Positions 16,401 to 24,362 of a stretch of 26,460 nt of DNA are shown here, one piece after another. The DNA is taken from assembly GCA_964615145.1 (NCBI GenBank), contig CAZTOP010000035.1, positions 1 to 26,460 on the forward strand, given 5' to 3'. The notes beneath the pieces were generated by a model. It was not told the DNA's origin. It did not search any database and saw only the letters and a program-made list of their open reading frames with translations. The DNA comes from CAIVPM01 sp964615145 (GTDB lineage Bacteria; Bacteroidota; Bacteroidia; Chitinophagales; Chitinophagaceae). Within the stretch, counting starts at the first letter, position 1; every line of letters starts with the position of its first letter. The position numbers and the translations under genes are program-made.

Positions 16401-17129
16401 AACGACCCTACCGATGAAGGATTGGTTTACAATATTAATTTATTATTGCCCAGTGGTAATCATGCCATTATTGTAAGTACTGATAATGTTGCCAATATAT
16501 TTCGCAATAATAATATTGCATCAAATCCTTATCCTTACAGCATTTCCGATGTATTTACCATTACAGGTAATAATGCTACTAACCCAGCTCAGTTTTATTA
16601 TTATTTGTATAATATGCGTATTAAAACATTGGATTGTTTGAGCGATAAAATTGCAGCAACAGTAACCATTGCACCTGCTCCAATAATTTCATATAGTGGC
16701 GATTCGCTAGTTAGTACAAGTGGAATTAATTATCAATGGAGAAAAGATGGCATAGATATTTTAGGTGCAAATAATCAGTATTATAAGCCGTTGGTTAATG
16801 GCACTTACAGTTGCTGGGTAACAGATAATACAGGTTGTCAGCAAATTAGTAATTCATTGATTTTTCCACGTGGGGCTATAAAAGATTTTATCATTAAACC
16901 CAATCCGGCAAACAATTATATTGATGTAGAATTTGGAAGCAATAACAACGAAAGCACTGAAATATATATAACGGATGCTTTAGGAAGATTGTGTTTACAA
17001 AAAAAATACACATCAACTACCCAGTTTAGTGAGCGAATATCTGTTGTAAATTTAGCTGTAGGAGTTTATGTTCTTAATGTGATACATGGTACGGAAACTT
17101 ATCGAAAAAAGTTTGTTGTTATTAGATAA
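13416..17129 (+). CDS. Secreted subtilisin-like serine protease with T9SS sorting domain
   Basis: The 1237-residue multidomain protein starts with a signal peptide (1-22, MRISLKYFFLVLMFAPVISF). A subtilase (S8) domain spans about 100-440, with catalytic D126 (IAIWDGG), H155 (NHTTHVAGT), oxyanion N261 and S375 (NGTSMATPN). Residues about 450-575 look like a jelly-roll domain that often follows S8 domains. A GEVED domain lies at about 582-728 (KVFIDYNGNGSFSDVGE), then a CARDB-like beta domain (about 732-842) and an Ig-like stretch. The C-terminus (about 1157-1237, FIIKPNPANNYIDVEF to YRKKFVVIR) is a type A Por sorting domain, so it should leave by type IX secretion and be anchored or released at the surface. 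It probably digests extracellular protein. It stands alone, divergent from fumC. Confidence 0.95.
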   Translation: MRISLKYFFLVLMFAPVISFSQRETKITELQRASILYATKEQKSYNYLLQMAQQKGWSLSLKSKDSNQIILLTGIDINGVPIYTTTNNNIIAAATTHTNQLWQGGSSGFNISGSSANMSNKIAIWDGGVPMVNHIELASKIVNKDFSSTQNHTTHVAGTLVAKGINPLAKGMAYGVSSIDAYNFNNHISEMLGAANNLLVSNHSYSSVAGWNFTFGGDWEFWANWGDSADYKFGIYNDEAQMFDSIAYNAPNYLIVKSVGNNRDKNGPPVGSPYRRYDVNGNMVDAGNRPLGLSSNDGYDIIPTYGVAKNILTVGAVEGIPSGSTKAVDIKMSSFSSWGPTDDGRIKPDLVADGVDVLSCSNNSTTSYELMNGTSMATPNVTGSLFLLQELYSKKNSGNFMKASTLKALAIHTASDAGVSAGPDYQFGWGLLNAEKAARIINNGNTNTSKIIEATLNNGGTYSINVIASGKGKLMATLAWTDPVGSVTTINLLNNTSLKLIHDLDVRIVKGFNTYLPWVLDPANPSAAATKGDNFRDNVERVEVDDVVPGETYTIQISHKASLQRGSQDFSLIITGIGGAAYCLSTATTIAGTRINNVSFADINNNNPSGCTSYNNYTNLTAKIEPGAAYPLSIAVGTCDASVSSKIIKVFIDYNGNGSFSDVGETVATSGVINNNTNFTTNIIIPNNININDYSLMRVVVQETTDASSITPCNTYSQGETQDYTVQFISPTIDVGIADINVPTNNNCSNSNQYVSVRIINAGKTAVSNIPLIATIKNGTTTVATLTGNYSASISSGKDGVYTFQSPFATTANATYTILVSTNLSTDQNVLNNTQTTEITIASDAPTATGQVNICGSNATVRAFNTNDNQNYFWYNAANSNLPIATGVNTSTNNIATNYFIGSGLAANIGPATKAAFTNGDYQAKGGNYLKYSSTVPVLLESAKIYTAFPGKITVTVGDIKATFPDGSYNFNTISSTTIDAQASRPTQTTGDVAGNDPTDEGLVYNINLLLPSGNHAIIVSTDNVANIFRNNNIASNPYPYSISDVFTITGNNATNPAQFYYYLYNMRIKTLDCLSDKIAATVTIAPAPIISYSGDSLVSTSGINYQWRKDGIDILGANNQYYKPLVNGTYSCWVTDNTGCQQISNSLIFPRGAIKDFIIKPNPANNYIDVEFGSNNNESTEIYITDALGRLCLQKKYTSTTQFSERISVVNLAVGVYVLNVIHGTETYRKKFVVIR

Positions 17130-17188
17130 TATTCATTCACGTTATTACAAAAAATTATATTATTTGATTTGTATATATTTTCGCAACT

Positions 17189-18421
17189 ATGAGCAGCAAC
17201 ACAAGTTATCCCAAGGAAAAAATAAATATTCTTTTTCTGGAAAATATTAGCGACAAAGCTGTAGCCCAGTTTAAGCAAAATGGCTATACAAATGTAAAAA
17301 AATTAAATGGAGCATTGAGTGAATCACAGTTAATTAATGAACTGAAAGATGTACACCTTTTAGGCATTCGGTCTAAAACACAAATTACAAAAAAAATATT
17401 AACAGCAGCCCCAAAGTTACAAGCAATTGGTTGTTTTTGCATAGGCGTTAATCAGGTGGATTTAAAGGCGGCAACCAAGCAAGGTATTGCTGTTTTTAAT
17501 GCACCTTACAGTAATACCAGAAGTGTAGCAGAATTAGTAATTGGACTTGCAATAATGCTAATAAGAAGAATTCCTGATAAAAATAACGCAGCACATAAAG
17601 GGATATGGCTAAAAGAAGCAACAGGCAGTTTTGAACTTAGAGGAAAAACGCTTGGAATCATTGGGTACGGAAATATAGGGTCTCAAATAAGCGTGATGGC
17701 CGAAAGTTTGGGAATGAAAGTGTTGTTTTATGATGTGGAAACAAAATTGCCATTGGGCAATGCTACTGCAGCAAGGAATATAAAGGAAGTTGTAAGCAAG
17801 GCAGATATTATTACACTTCATATTCCTGAAAACGAATCTACCCACAACATCATTAATAAAACCGTTTTAAAGCAGTTTAAAAAAGGAAGTATTTTAATTA
17901 ATTATGCCAGAGGAACTGTAGTTGATTTAGATGCACTAGCTGCAGTTTTAAAAGATGGTCAAATAAGTGGAGCAGCAGTAGATGTATTTCCTTGGGAGCC
18001 AGAAAAAAATGGTGATAAATTTACCTCGCCATTACAAGGTTTATCGAACGTAATTTTAACGCCACATATTGGTGGAAGTACAGAAGAAGCACAAGTAAAT
18101 ATTGGAGAAGATGTAAGCAATAAATTGTTTCATTATCTGGAAAAAGGAATTACAAATGGCTCACATTCTATACCTGCAATCAATTTGCCAGCAGTTGCAA
18201 ATGCACACAGAATTTTACATATCCATAATAATGTACCAGGTGTTTTAAGTGCAATAAACAGTACATTAGCCTCTAATAAAATTAATATATTAGGTCAATA
18301 TTTATCTACAAACGATTTAATAGGATATGTTGTTTTAGATGTAGATAAAAAACTATCAGCCAAAGCGATTGAGGTTTTGAAACACGTTGACGAAACAATT
18401 AAAGCTAGGTTATTATACTAA
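17189..18421 (+). CDS. serA: D-3-phosphoglycerate dehydrogenase
   Basis: The 410 residues are the same length as E. coli SerA. The enzyme oxidises 3-phosphoglycerate to 3-phosphohydroxypyruvate with NAD+, the first step of serine synthesis, in the cytoplasm. The D-isomer dehydrogenase core has the Rossmann motif GIIGYGNIGSQ at about 155-165, NYARGTVVDLDAL with the substrate Arg, the Glu in PWEPE and the catalytic His in TPHIGGSTEEAQ. The last 75 residues (NNVPGVLSAINSTLASNKINI) form an ACT domain, which in E. coli binds serine for feedback inhibition. It ends in a strong terminator and has no serB or serC beside it. Confidence 0.96.
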   Translation: MSSNTSYPKEKINILFLENISDKAVAQFKQNGYTNVKKLNGALSESQLINELKDVHLLGIRSKTQITKKILTAAPKLQAIGCFCIGVNQVDLKAATKQGIAVFNAPYSNTRSVAELVIGLAIMLIRRIPDKNNAAHKGIWLKEATGSFELRGKTLGIIGYGNIGSQISVMAESLGMKVLFYDVETKLPLGNATAARNIKEVVSKADIITLHIPENESTHNIINKTVLKQFKKGSILINYARGTVVDLDALAAVLKDGQISGAAVDVFPWEPEKNGDKFTSPLQGLSNVILTPHIGGSTEEAQVNIGEDVSNKLFHYLEKGITNGSHSIPAINLPAVANAHRILHIHNNVPGVLSAINSTLASNKINILGQYLSTNDLIGYVVLDVDKKLSAKAIEVLKHVDETIKARLLY

Positions 18422-18425
18422 ATTT

Positions 18426-18465
18426 AAAAGAGCCGTTGATTTTAATTTCAACGGCTCTTTTGTTT
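18426..18465. terminator. Bidirectional terminator between serA and clpS
   Basis: aaaagagccgttga (18426-18439) pairs perfectly with tcaacggctctttt (18448-18461) around an 8-base loop. It serves the convergent genes on both sides. Confidence 0.92.
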
Positions 18466-18478
18466 AAAATTTTCGGTA

Positions 18479-18781
18479 CTATTTTTTAGCAAACTCCTCT
18501 ATTGTAGCATTAATGCCTCTATCACAAATAGCTTCACACATTGCTTTTAATGTGCTGATTTCGCCATTTTTAACAGCATATTTTCCAAGAAAATGAATAA
18601 ACATAGCACACTGTTCTGCTTGTTCTTCAGAATGTTTACAAACCTCCATTAATGATTCAATTACCCAATCAAAGGAATTAACATCATCATTCCACACGAT
18701 TAAGCTGAACGAATAAGTAGTAGCTTTTTCGGTTTCTATATTTATTAATTCTTTAATGTCTATATCACATATATCAATCAT
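18479..18781 (-). CDS. clpS: ATP-dependent Clp protease adaptor ClpS
   Basis: The 100-residue protein is of normal ClpS size. ClpS binds the N-domain of ClpA-type unfoldases and hands over proteins with N-end-rule (bulky hydrophobic) first residues. The core LIVWNDDVNSFDWVIESLMEV (27-47) carries the NDD signature; the usual partner sequence is LHNDxxNxxxxV. HFLGKYAVKNGEISTLKAMCEAICDRG (63-89) includes positions that in E. coli form the N-degron pocket, though the usual His of HxxG is replaced here (KYAVKNG). No clp chaperone gene is adjacent. The gene converges on serA. Confidence 0.93.
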   Translation of the reverse strand: MIDICDIDIKELINIETEKATTYSFSLIVWNDDVNSFDWVIESLMEVCKHSEEQAEQCAMFIHFLGKYAVKNGEISTLKAMCEAICDRGINATIEEFAKK

Positions 18782-18951
18782 AAAACAAAATTAAAAAAAA
18801 TACTCTTACATAACGATATCAAAAGTTTAAGATTGTGTATTGATTTAATAAATTGGCTTAAAAACACAACTTTAATACCCTATTTGTAAAATTGTCAAAA
18901 ATCTACTACAAAAAAAAGTGTTTACTTTTATAGCCCCAAACAATCTGTATA

Positions 18952-20211
18952 ATGGTTATCATTCGCCACGTAGCTTTTTTAAAAAATGTAGCAATGCATA
19001 GCATTTCTGCATTTGGGGGTCCTCAGGGGCATTATGGAATGATGTTAAAAACCTTTGTTGAAAAAAGAAAAGATATTACAGAGGAAGAGTTGCTGGAGTT
19101 CAATGCTTTTTGTAATTTATTACCAGGGGCATCCTCCACACAAACACTAACTTTGATTGGTTACAAACGGGGGGGGGTACCATTAGCTTTCTTAACGCTT
19201 ATTATTTGGATGACTCCAGCCTGTTTATTAATGGGCGGTTTGTCATTTTTAATAGATTATTTAAAAGATAGAAATATATCGCTTGAAACATTTAGATTTA
19301 TTCAACCAATGGCTATTGGTTTTCTTATGTTTTCTGCGTTCAGGTTATTTAGGATAAGTATTAAAAATACTATTACAAAAATTATTTTACTGGTGGCAAC
19401 TATTGCCACTTTTTTACTATTTAAATCGCCCTGGGTTTTTCCTGTTGTTATTGTGCTTGCTGGCATTGCAACTAATTTTAGTAGTAAAAGAATCCCACAA
19501 ATAGGTATTAAGTCCAAAAAAATAAAATGGGGCAATATTCTAATATTCATTTTTTTATTTGTGGCTGCTGGCTATTTAAGTGAAACTGCTACACAACAAC
19601 ATTGGAAAAATAGAAAACTATTTAATTTAGTTGAAAATAATTACAGGTTTAGCAGCTTAGTTTTTGGTGGTGGCGATGTTTTAATGCCAATGATGTATGA
19701 ACAATATGTTGTAAGACCACAAACAAAAAAGATTCTTCAGAATAAACGCGACGTTTTAAAGATGGAAAAAGGAGAATTTTTAACTGGCTATGGGATAGTT
19801 AGGGCTATTCCCGGACCCGTTTTTTCAATAGGAGCGTTTACCGGTGGAATGGTAGTAAGAACAGAAAACAATAATTATTTACAAATGCTTGGGTGCTTAT
19901 TAGGAGGAGTTGCAATTTTTTTACCTAGTGCCTTGTTGGTTCTTTTCTTTTTTCCCGTTTGGCACAATTTGAAAAAATACGCTATTATTTACAGGTCTTT
20001 GGAGGGTATTAATGCTGCAGTTGTTGGAATTATGTTAGGGGCGGTATTTTATTTATTAAATGATATAGCAATTCCTTCTATTATTCAAAATAAGCTTGAT
20101 GGGTGGGTTTCATTATTGCTTTCTTTTATGACACTTATTTTTTTAATAAAAACAAAAATTCCTGCTCCTTTTATTGTTTTAGCCTGTTTGCTAGTGGGGT
20201 TTTTTGTTTAA
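18952..20211 (+). CDS. chrA: Chromate transporter, long-chain CHR family
   Basis: The 419-residue inner-membrane protein has about ten hydrophobic segments, arranged as two homologous halves. The first half has FGGPQGHYGMM (21-31) and NLLPGASSTQTLTLIGYKRGG (52-72). The second has FGGGDVLMPMMYEQYVV and the matching GIVRAIPGPVFSIGAFTGG. Such duplicated proteins export chromate in proteobacteria; in Bacteroidota the true substrate is seldom tested. A run of nine G at 19169-19177 lies in codons 73-75 and leaves the frame open in this assembly; one base more or less would destroy the product. No chrB-like regulator lies nearby. Confidence 0.93.
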   Translation: MVIIRHVAFLKNVAMHSISAFGGPQGHYGMMLKTFVEKRKDITEEELLEFNAFCNLLPGASSTQTLTLIGYKRGGVPLAFLTLIIWMTPACLLMGGLSFLIDYLKDRNISLETFRFIQPMAIGFLMFSAFRLFRISIKNTITKIILLVATIATFLLFKSPWVFPVVIVLAGIATNFSSKRIPQIGIKSKKIKWGNILIFIFLFVAAGYLSETATQQHWKNRKLFNLVENNYRFSSLVFGGGDVLMPMMYEQYVVRPQTKKILQNKRDVLKMEKGEFLTGYGIVRAIPGPVFSIGAFTGGMVVRTENNNYLQMLGCLLGGVAIFLPSALLVLFFFPVWHNLKKYAIIYRSLEGINAAVVGIMLGAVFYLLNDIAIPSIIQNKLDGWVSLLLSFMTLIFLIKTKIPAPFIVLACLLVGFFV

Positions 20212-20361
20212 TTTAATTTATCAATCAAAATTGAACCGGTATTGTTTTATACACAACCAAGCAAAGGTTATAACAAAAGAAAAGTATTATTTTATCTATT
20301 TAATTTCACTTAACTAAATAACATAATCAAAAACCAAAATATTTCATCAACATTGCTCAAT

Positions 20362-20369
20362 TACATTTG
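20362..20369 (+). promoter_or_regulatory. Predicted -7 element of the FAH-family gene
   Basis: TACATTTG matches TAnnTTTG exactly, 27 bp before the ATG at 20396. The -33 element is weak. Confidence 0.5.
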
Positions 20370-20395
20370 CACACAATCATTTACTTTTTTTAACT

Positions 20396-21409
20396 ATGAA
20401 ACTTGTAACATACCTAACAAAGGACGGAAACGATCAACTTGCTTTTTTGAATAATGGAATACTTTACAATGCAGATGCAATGCACCCAGAACTACCAAGT
20501 TCTATGTCAATGTTTTTGCATTACTGGGATGATTTTTTTCCAATTGCCCAACAGGTGAACGCGGCCATAAAGGAAGATAAATTATCGAGCAATTCAAGCA
20601 TAGAGTTTGTTAATGCAAATATATTAGCACCCATTCCTTTCCCTACAAGTTGCAGAGATGGATATGCTTTTCGCCAGCACGTTGCTGCAGCTCGAAGAAA
20701 TCGTGGGGTTCCAATGATTCCAGAGTTTGATCAATACCCAATATTTTATTTCACCAATCATAACAGCATACAAGGACCCGGTGAAATTAAATGTATGCCC
20801 GATCATTTTGATAAATTAGACTTTGAATTAGAGGCTGCAATTGTTGTTTGTAAAGCCGGCAGAAATGTAAAAGCTGCTGATGCAGACAATTATATTGGCG
20901 GTTTGATGATTATGAATGATATGAGTGCTAGAACATTGCAAATGGAGGAGATGTTGTTGAATCTTGGACCCGCAAAAGGGAAAGACTTTTCAACTGTTAT
21001 TGGTCCGATGTTAGTTACTCTGGACGAGCTAGCTGCGTATGAAGTTCCTTGCAAGGAAAATCATACAGGAAAAACCTGGAACTTAAAAATGACTTGTAAG
21101 GTAAATGGTATTCAAGTGAGCGAAGGAAATGTAAGTGATATGGACTGGACTTTTGCAGAAATTTTAGAACGTTGTAGTTATGGTGTAAATATTCATCCAG
21201 GAGATGTTATAGGAAGTGGAACTGTTGGCACTGGTTGCTTTTTAGAGTTAAATGGCACAGGTAAATTAAATAATCCTGATTATCAGGTTCAATGGTTAAA
21301 AGAAGGAGATGTTGTGGAAATGGAGATAGATGCACTTGGAACACTTGTTAATACCATTGTTAAAGAAGATAACGATTTTAGTTTATTGAAATTGAAGAAA
21401 AATATTTGA
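20396..21409 (+). CDS. Fumarylacetoacetate hydrolase family protein
   Basis: The 337-residue protein has the FAH fold, which hydrolyses or decarboxylates beta-diketo acids with a bound divalent metal. The metal ligands are visible as E144 and E146 in DFELEAA (142-148) and D175 in MIMNDMSAR (171-179). H95 in YAFRQHV is the likely general base region. GPMLVTLDEL, FAEILERCSYGVNIHPGDVIGSGTVGTG and a C-terminal GDVVEMEIDALG complete the domain. The full form with an N-terminal domain is that of the tyrosine-catabolic fumarylacetoacetase-type bacterial enzymes. No other tyrosine pathway gene (hmgA, hppD, maiA) lies in the window, so the exact substrate is open. Confidence 0.9.
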   Translation: MKLVTYLTKDGNDQLAFLNNGILYNADAMHPELPSSMSMFLHYWDDFFPIAQQVNAAIKEDKLSSNSSIEFVNANILAPIPFPTSCRDGYAFRQHVAAARRNRGVPMIPEFDQYPIFYFTNHNSIQGPGEIKCMPDHFDKLDFELEAAIVVCKAGRNVKAADADNYIGGLMIMNDMSARTLQMEEMLLNLGPAKGKDFSTVIGPMLVTLDELAAYEVPCKENHTGKTWNLKMTCKVNGIQVSEGNVSDMDWTFAEILERCSYGVNIHPGDVIGSGTVGTGCFLELNGTGKLNNPDYQVQWLKEGDVVEMEIDALGTLVNTIVKEDNDFSLLKLKKNI

Positions 21410-21433
21410 TAGTTATTTAAAAACCGTATTTCT

Positions 21434-21600
21434 TTGCAGCTGCCCCAAAAAAAAGGGCTCCCCTGTGGAAACAGGGCAGCCTCTAACGATTGCTTGCCAT
21501 ATGAAAAAAGTTCTAGTTCTTTAGAACTACTTTGTTTGTTTTTAACGGCCTTTAACGATTTGCTTCTTACGATTGCTAGCCATTTTGAATTTGATAAGTC
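21434..21600. repeat. Structured non-coding region downstream of the FAH-family gene
   Basis: gctgccc (21439-21445) can pair with gggcagc (21474-21480). Competing with it is a compact hairpin, ccctgt-ggaa-acaggg (21461-21476). Three similar words follow, taacgattgcttgcc (near 21485), taacgatttgctt (near 21553) and tacgattgctagcc (near 21569). I see no reading frame I believe in, and the region fits no RNA family I recognise. Confidence 0.4.
21514..21545 (+). terminator. Possible terminator downstream of the FAH-family gene
   Basis: tagttct-tt-agaacta (21514-21529) is a perfect 7-bp stem followed by a T-rich tail (ctttgtttgttttt). It lies 104 bp after the stop codon, so it would end the FAH transcript or a small RNA in front of it. 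Confidence 0.5.
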
Positions 21601-21719
21601 AAAAATAGTATTACCTTAATAGTTGAAAAAACAATTATTGAGGAATAATACTACATCAAAACTTTTAAAATTTTGTGAAAATCATTGATATTATTGAGTT
21701 TCACGAAAAAAAATTTACG

Positions 21720-23273
21720 ATGCCCAACCGCTCAAACGATATATTATTTCAGCTAATAAAGTCACTTCAGAAGGCTGAAAAGAGGCATTTTAAATTATAT
21801 ATTAAAAGAAACTCTAATAATGATGATTTAAAAATTGTTCGTTTATTTGATGTACTAGACAAATTGGAAGATTACGATGAAAAGATTCTATTAAAGAAAC
21901 TACCATCAATACAAAAAATTCAATTAGCAAACCTAAAATCACATCTTTATAAACAAATACTTTCATCGTTAAGATTACTTAAAACAACCGACAATATTGA
22001 CTTACAGCTTAGTGAAAGCTTAGACTTTGCAAGGCTTTTGTACAATAAAGGGCTAAAGCTTCAAGCACTAAAAATTCTCGAAAAAGCCAAAGAATTAGCA
22101 AGAGCAAATCAAAAGTTTAATTCAATGGCTCAAGTAATTTCTCTTGAGAAAAAAATTGAAACGCTTCACATTACCAGAAGTTCAATAGATAGAACGGAAA
22201 TACTTACAAAAGAAGCACTAGAAATTAGTGGTCATATTGATAGAGTTACTCGCTTGTCAAATCTTACATTAATGCTTTATCGATGGTATGTTCAGTATGG
22301 ACACGCTAGAAATGTAGAAGACGAAAAAGACATTAAAGATTTTTTTAAAAACAATGTTCCTCCCAGCGAGAATGTTGTAAATGGTTTTTATGAAAAACTA
22401 TACTTCTATCAAAGCTATTGTTGGTACGCTTTTATTCGACAAGATTTTTTGATGTATTACAGATATAGTCAAAAGTGGATGAACTTGTTTGAAGAAGACA
22501 GATTAATGATTGCTGTTGAAACAGGGCATTATGTAAAAGGGATGCACAATCTATTGAATGCAATGTTTGATTTAAGATACTTTTCTAAATTTGAACTGGT
22601 TTTACATAAATTTGAAGAGTTTGCAAAAACAGATATTGCTAATCAGTACGATAATTTTAGAGTTCATACTTCCATCTACATTAACAGTGCTAAAATAAAC
22701 CAGCATTTAATGAAAGGAACTTTTGCCGAAGGCGTTAAAATGATTCCCAATTTAGTTGAAGAACTTAAAGAGTATGCGTTGTTCGTAGACAGACATAGAA
22801 TTGTTGTGTTTAACTACAAAATAGCTTCGTTATATTTTGGCAATCAGGAATATGAAAAAGCTATTGATTATCTAAATCTAATAATTGATTCGCATGCAGA
22901 TTTACGTTACGATTTACAGTGCTATGCGAGATTATTACACCTTATGTCGCATTATGAATTGGGTAATGACTCTATTATCGAATCTCTAACAAAATCTGTC
23001 TATCGCTTTATGGCTAAAATGAAGAACTTAACCGTTGTAGAAGAAGCCATATTCAAGTTTTTAAGAGATACTTTTAATATTTCAACAAAGAAATTAAAGC
23101 CAGAGTTTGAAAAGCTTTTGGATAAAATCAAATACCTGGAAAAAAACAGGTTCGAAACCCGAGCTTTTGCCTACTTAGATATTATTTCTTGGGTAGAAGG
23201 AAAAGTGTTTGAAAAACCAATGGGAACAGTCATTTACGAAAAATACAAGGCAAGCAAAATAAGAAACTATTAG
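21720..23273 (+). CDS. Conserved helical repeat (TPR-like) protein of unknown function
   Basis: The gene encodes 517 residues from the ATG at 21720. A GTG at 21675 extends the frame by 15 residues, but MPNRSNDILFQLIKSL looks like the natural beginning. The protein is almost entirely alpha-helical, and many helix pairs resemble degenerate TPR units (for example LDFARLLYNKGLKLQALKILEKAKELARAN and KIASLYFGNQEYEKAIDYLNLIIDSH). It has no signal peptide, no membrane segment and no catalytic motif that I can see, and the basic N-terminus is KSLQKAEKRHFKLYIKR. I recall such proteins as uncharacterised and widespread in this phylum. It lies 57 bp before deoC with a promoter between, so linkage in function is not assured. 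Confidence 0.85.
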   Translation: MPNRSNDILFQLIKSLQKAEKRHFKLYIKRNSNNDDLKIVRLFDVLDKLEDYDEKILLKKLPSIQKIQLANLKSHLYKQILSSLRLLKTTDNIDLQLSESLDFARLLYNKGLKLQALKILEKAKELARANQKFNSMAQVISLEKKIETLHITRSSIDRTEILTKEALEISGHIDRVTRLSNLTLMLYRWYVQYGHARNVEDEKDIKDFFKNNVPPSENVVNGFYEKLYFYQSYCWYAFIRQDFLMYYRYSQKWMNLFEEDRLMIAVETGHYVKGMHNLLNAMFDLRYFSKFELVLHKFEEFAKTDIANQYDNFRVHTSIYINSAKINQHLMKGTFAEGVKMIPNLVEELKEYALFVDRHRIVVFNYKIASLYFGNQEYEKAIDYLNLIIDSHADLRYDLQCYARLLHLMSHYELGNDSIIESLTKSVYRFMAKMKNLTVVEEAIFKFLRDTFNISTKKLKPEFEKLLDKIKYLEKNRFETRAFAYLDIISWVEGKVFEKPMGTVIYEKYKASKIRNY

Positions 23274-23304
23274 TAACTATTTACTATCGTTTATTAGTTT
23301 TGCC

Positions 23305-23312
23305 TACTTTTG
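23305..23312 (+). promoter_or_regulatory. Predicted -7 element of deoC
   Basis: TACTTTTG matches TAnnTTTG exactly. A start near 23319 fits either of the two possible deoC start codons (23331 and 23352). Confidence 0.5.
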
Positions 23313-23330
23313 AATATTACACGTTGAAAA

Positions 23331-24251
23331 ATGATTGCAAAAAATACATCTATGTCAACTCCAGACTTTAGTTTATCTCCAAGAATAGACCAAGTTGGCG
23401 TTGAAGAAAGAGCCTCAAGATTTACTAAAAGAAGTATTAAAGCAGAAACCAAACGCAATGGTTTATTACTTGCTTTAAATATGATTGACCTTACTACTTT
23501 GGAAGGAAAAGATACCAAAGGAAAGGTTCAACAATTATGCTACAAAGCACAACATTTACACGACTCTTATCCAGGTTTACCAACAGTTGCAGCAGTTTGT
23601 GTTTACCCAAGTATGGTAAAAATTGCTAAAGAAGCTTTAGGTAATAGTGGTGTTAAAGTAGCTGCTGTAGCAACAGCTTTTCCAAGTGGACAAGCTCCTA
23701 GAGACGTAAAAATCAGAGATACAAAGTTTGCAGTTGCAGAAGGTGCAGATGAAATTGATATGGTGATTAGCCGTGGTAAATTTTTAGAAGGAGAATACAA
23801 TTTTGTTTTTGATGAAATAGCTGCCATCAAAGAAGCCTGTGGTAATGCACGTTTAAAAGTAATTTTAGAAACTGGTGAGTTGGTTACTTATGATAAAGTA
23901 CGTAGGGCAAGCGATATTGCAATGTATGCTGGTGCCGATTTTATTAAAACTTCAACTGGAAAAATTTCTCCTGCTGCAACAATGCCAGTAACGTTGGTAA
24001 TGTTAGAAGCCATCAGAGATTTTTATTATAAAACAGGAAAAATGATTGCAATGAAACCTGCAGGTGGTATTAGCAAAAGCAAGCTGGCACTTCATTATTT
24101 AGTGATGTTGCAAGAAACACTTGGCACAGCCTGGATGAATAATGAATGGTTTAGATTTGGTGCAAGCAGCCTAGCAAATGATGTGTTGATGCAATTAGAA
24201 AAGGAAAGAACTGGTGTATACCAAAGTGCAAATTATTTTAGTGTAGATTAG
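23331..24251 (+). CDS. deoC: Deoxyribose-phosphate aldolase
   Basis: The 306-residue class I aldolase cleaves 2-deoxy-D-ribose 5-phosphate to glyceraldehyde 3-phosphate and acetaldehyde in deoxynucleoside breakdown. The Schiff-base lysine is K206 in GADFIKTSTGK. The proton-relay residues are D143 (EIDMVIS) and K242 (AMKPAGGIS), at spacings close to D102/K167/K201 of E. coli. It is longer than E. coli DeoC (259) because of a roughly 45-residue N-terminal extension. ATG at 23352 (MSTPDFSL) is an equally good start. The aldehyde dehydrogenase gene 450 bp downstream, on the same strand, could oxidise the acetaldehyde. A large inverted repeat lies directly after the stop. Confidence 0.97.
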   Translation: MIAKNTSMSTPDFSLSPRIDQVGVEERASRFTKRSIKAETKRNGLLLALNMIDLTTLEGKDTKGKVQQLCYKAQHLHDSYPGLPTVAAVCVYPSMVKIAKEALGNSGVKVAAVATAFPSGQAPRDVKIRDTKFAVAEGADEIDMVISRGKFLEGEYNFVFDEIAAIKEACGNARLKVILETGELVTYDKVRRASDIAMYAGADFIKTSTGKISPAATMPVTLVMLEAIRDFYYKTGKMIAMKPAGGISKSKLALHYLVMLQETLGTAWMNNEWFRFGASSLANDVLMQLEKERTGVYQSANYFSVD

Positions 24252-24255
24252 CTTG

Positions 24256-24354
24256 GTTTAAAGTTTAAGGTCTAAAGTTTAAAGTTAGTTAAGAGAGAAT
24301 GCGACACTGTTTACAAATCAAAAAACTTTAAACTTTATACTTTCAACCTTAAAC
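24256..24354. repeat. 31-bp imperfect inverted repeat of GTTTAAAG-type heptamers
   Basis: The left arm 24256-24286 (gtttaaagtttaagg, then tctaaagtttaaagtt) and the right arm 24324-24354 are complementary at 27 of 31 positions by hand; the mismatches are mostly A/G changes, some allowing G-U pairs. The loop is 37 bases. It begins 4 bp after the deoC stop and ends 8 bp before the four-helix-bundle gene. It may end the deoC transcript, mark an element edge, or both. Confidence 0.8.
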
Positions 24355-24362
24355 AAAAAATA

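Noticed and set aside
21675..21719. GTG start adding 15 residues to the helical-repeat protein
   Set aside because: The added residues look unlike the rest, and the ATG gives the more natural N-terminus. The segment also forms a small gtgaaa/tttcac hairpin.
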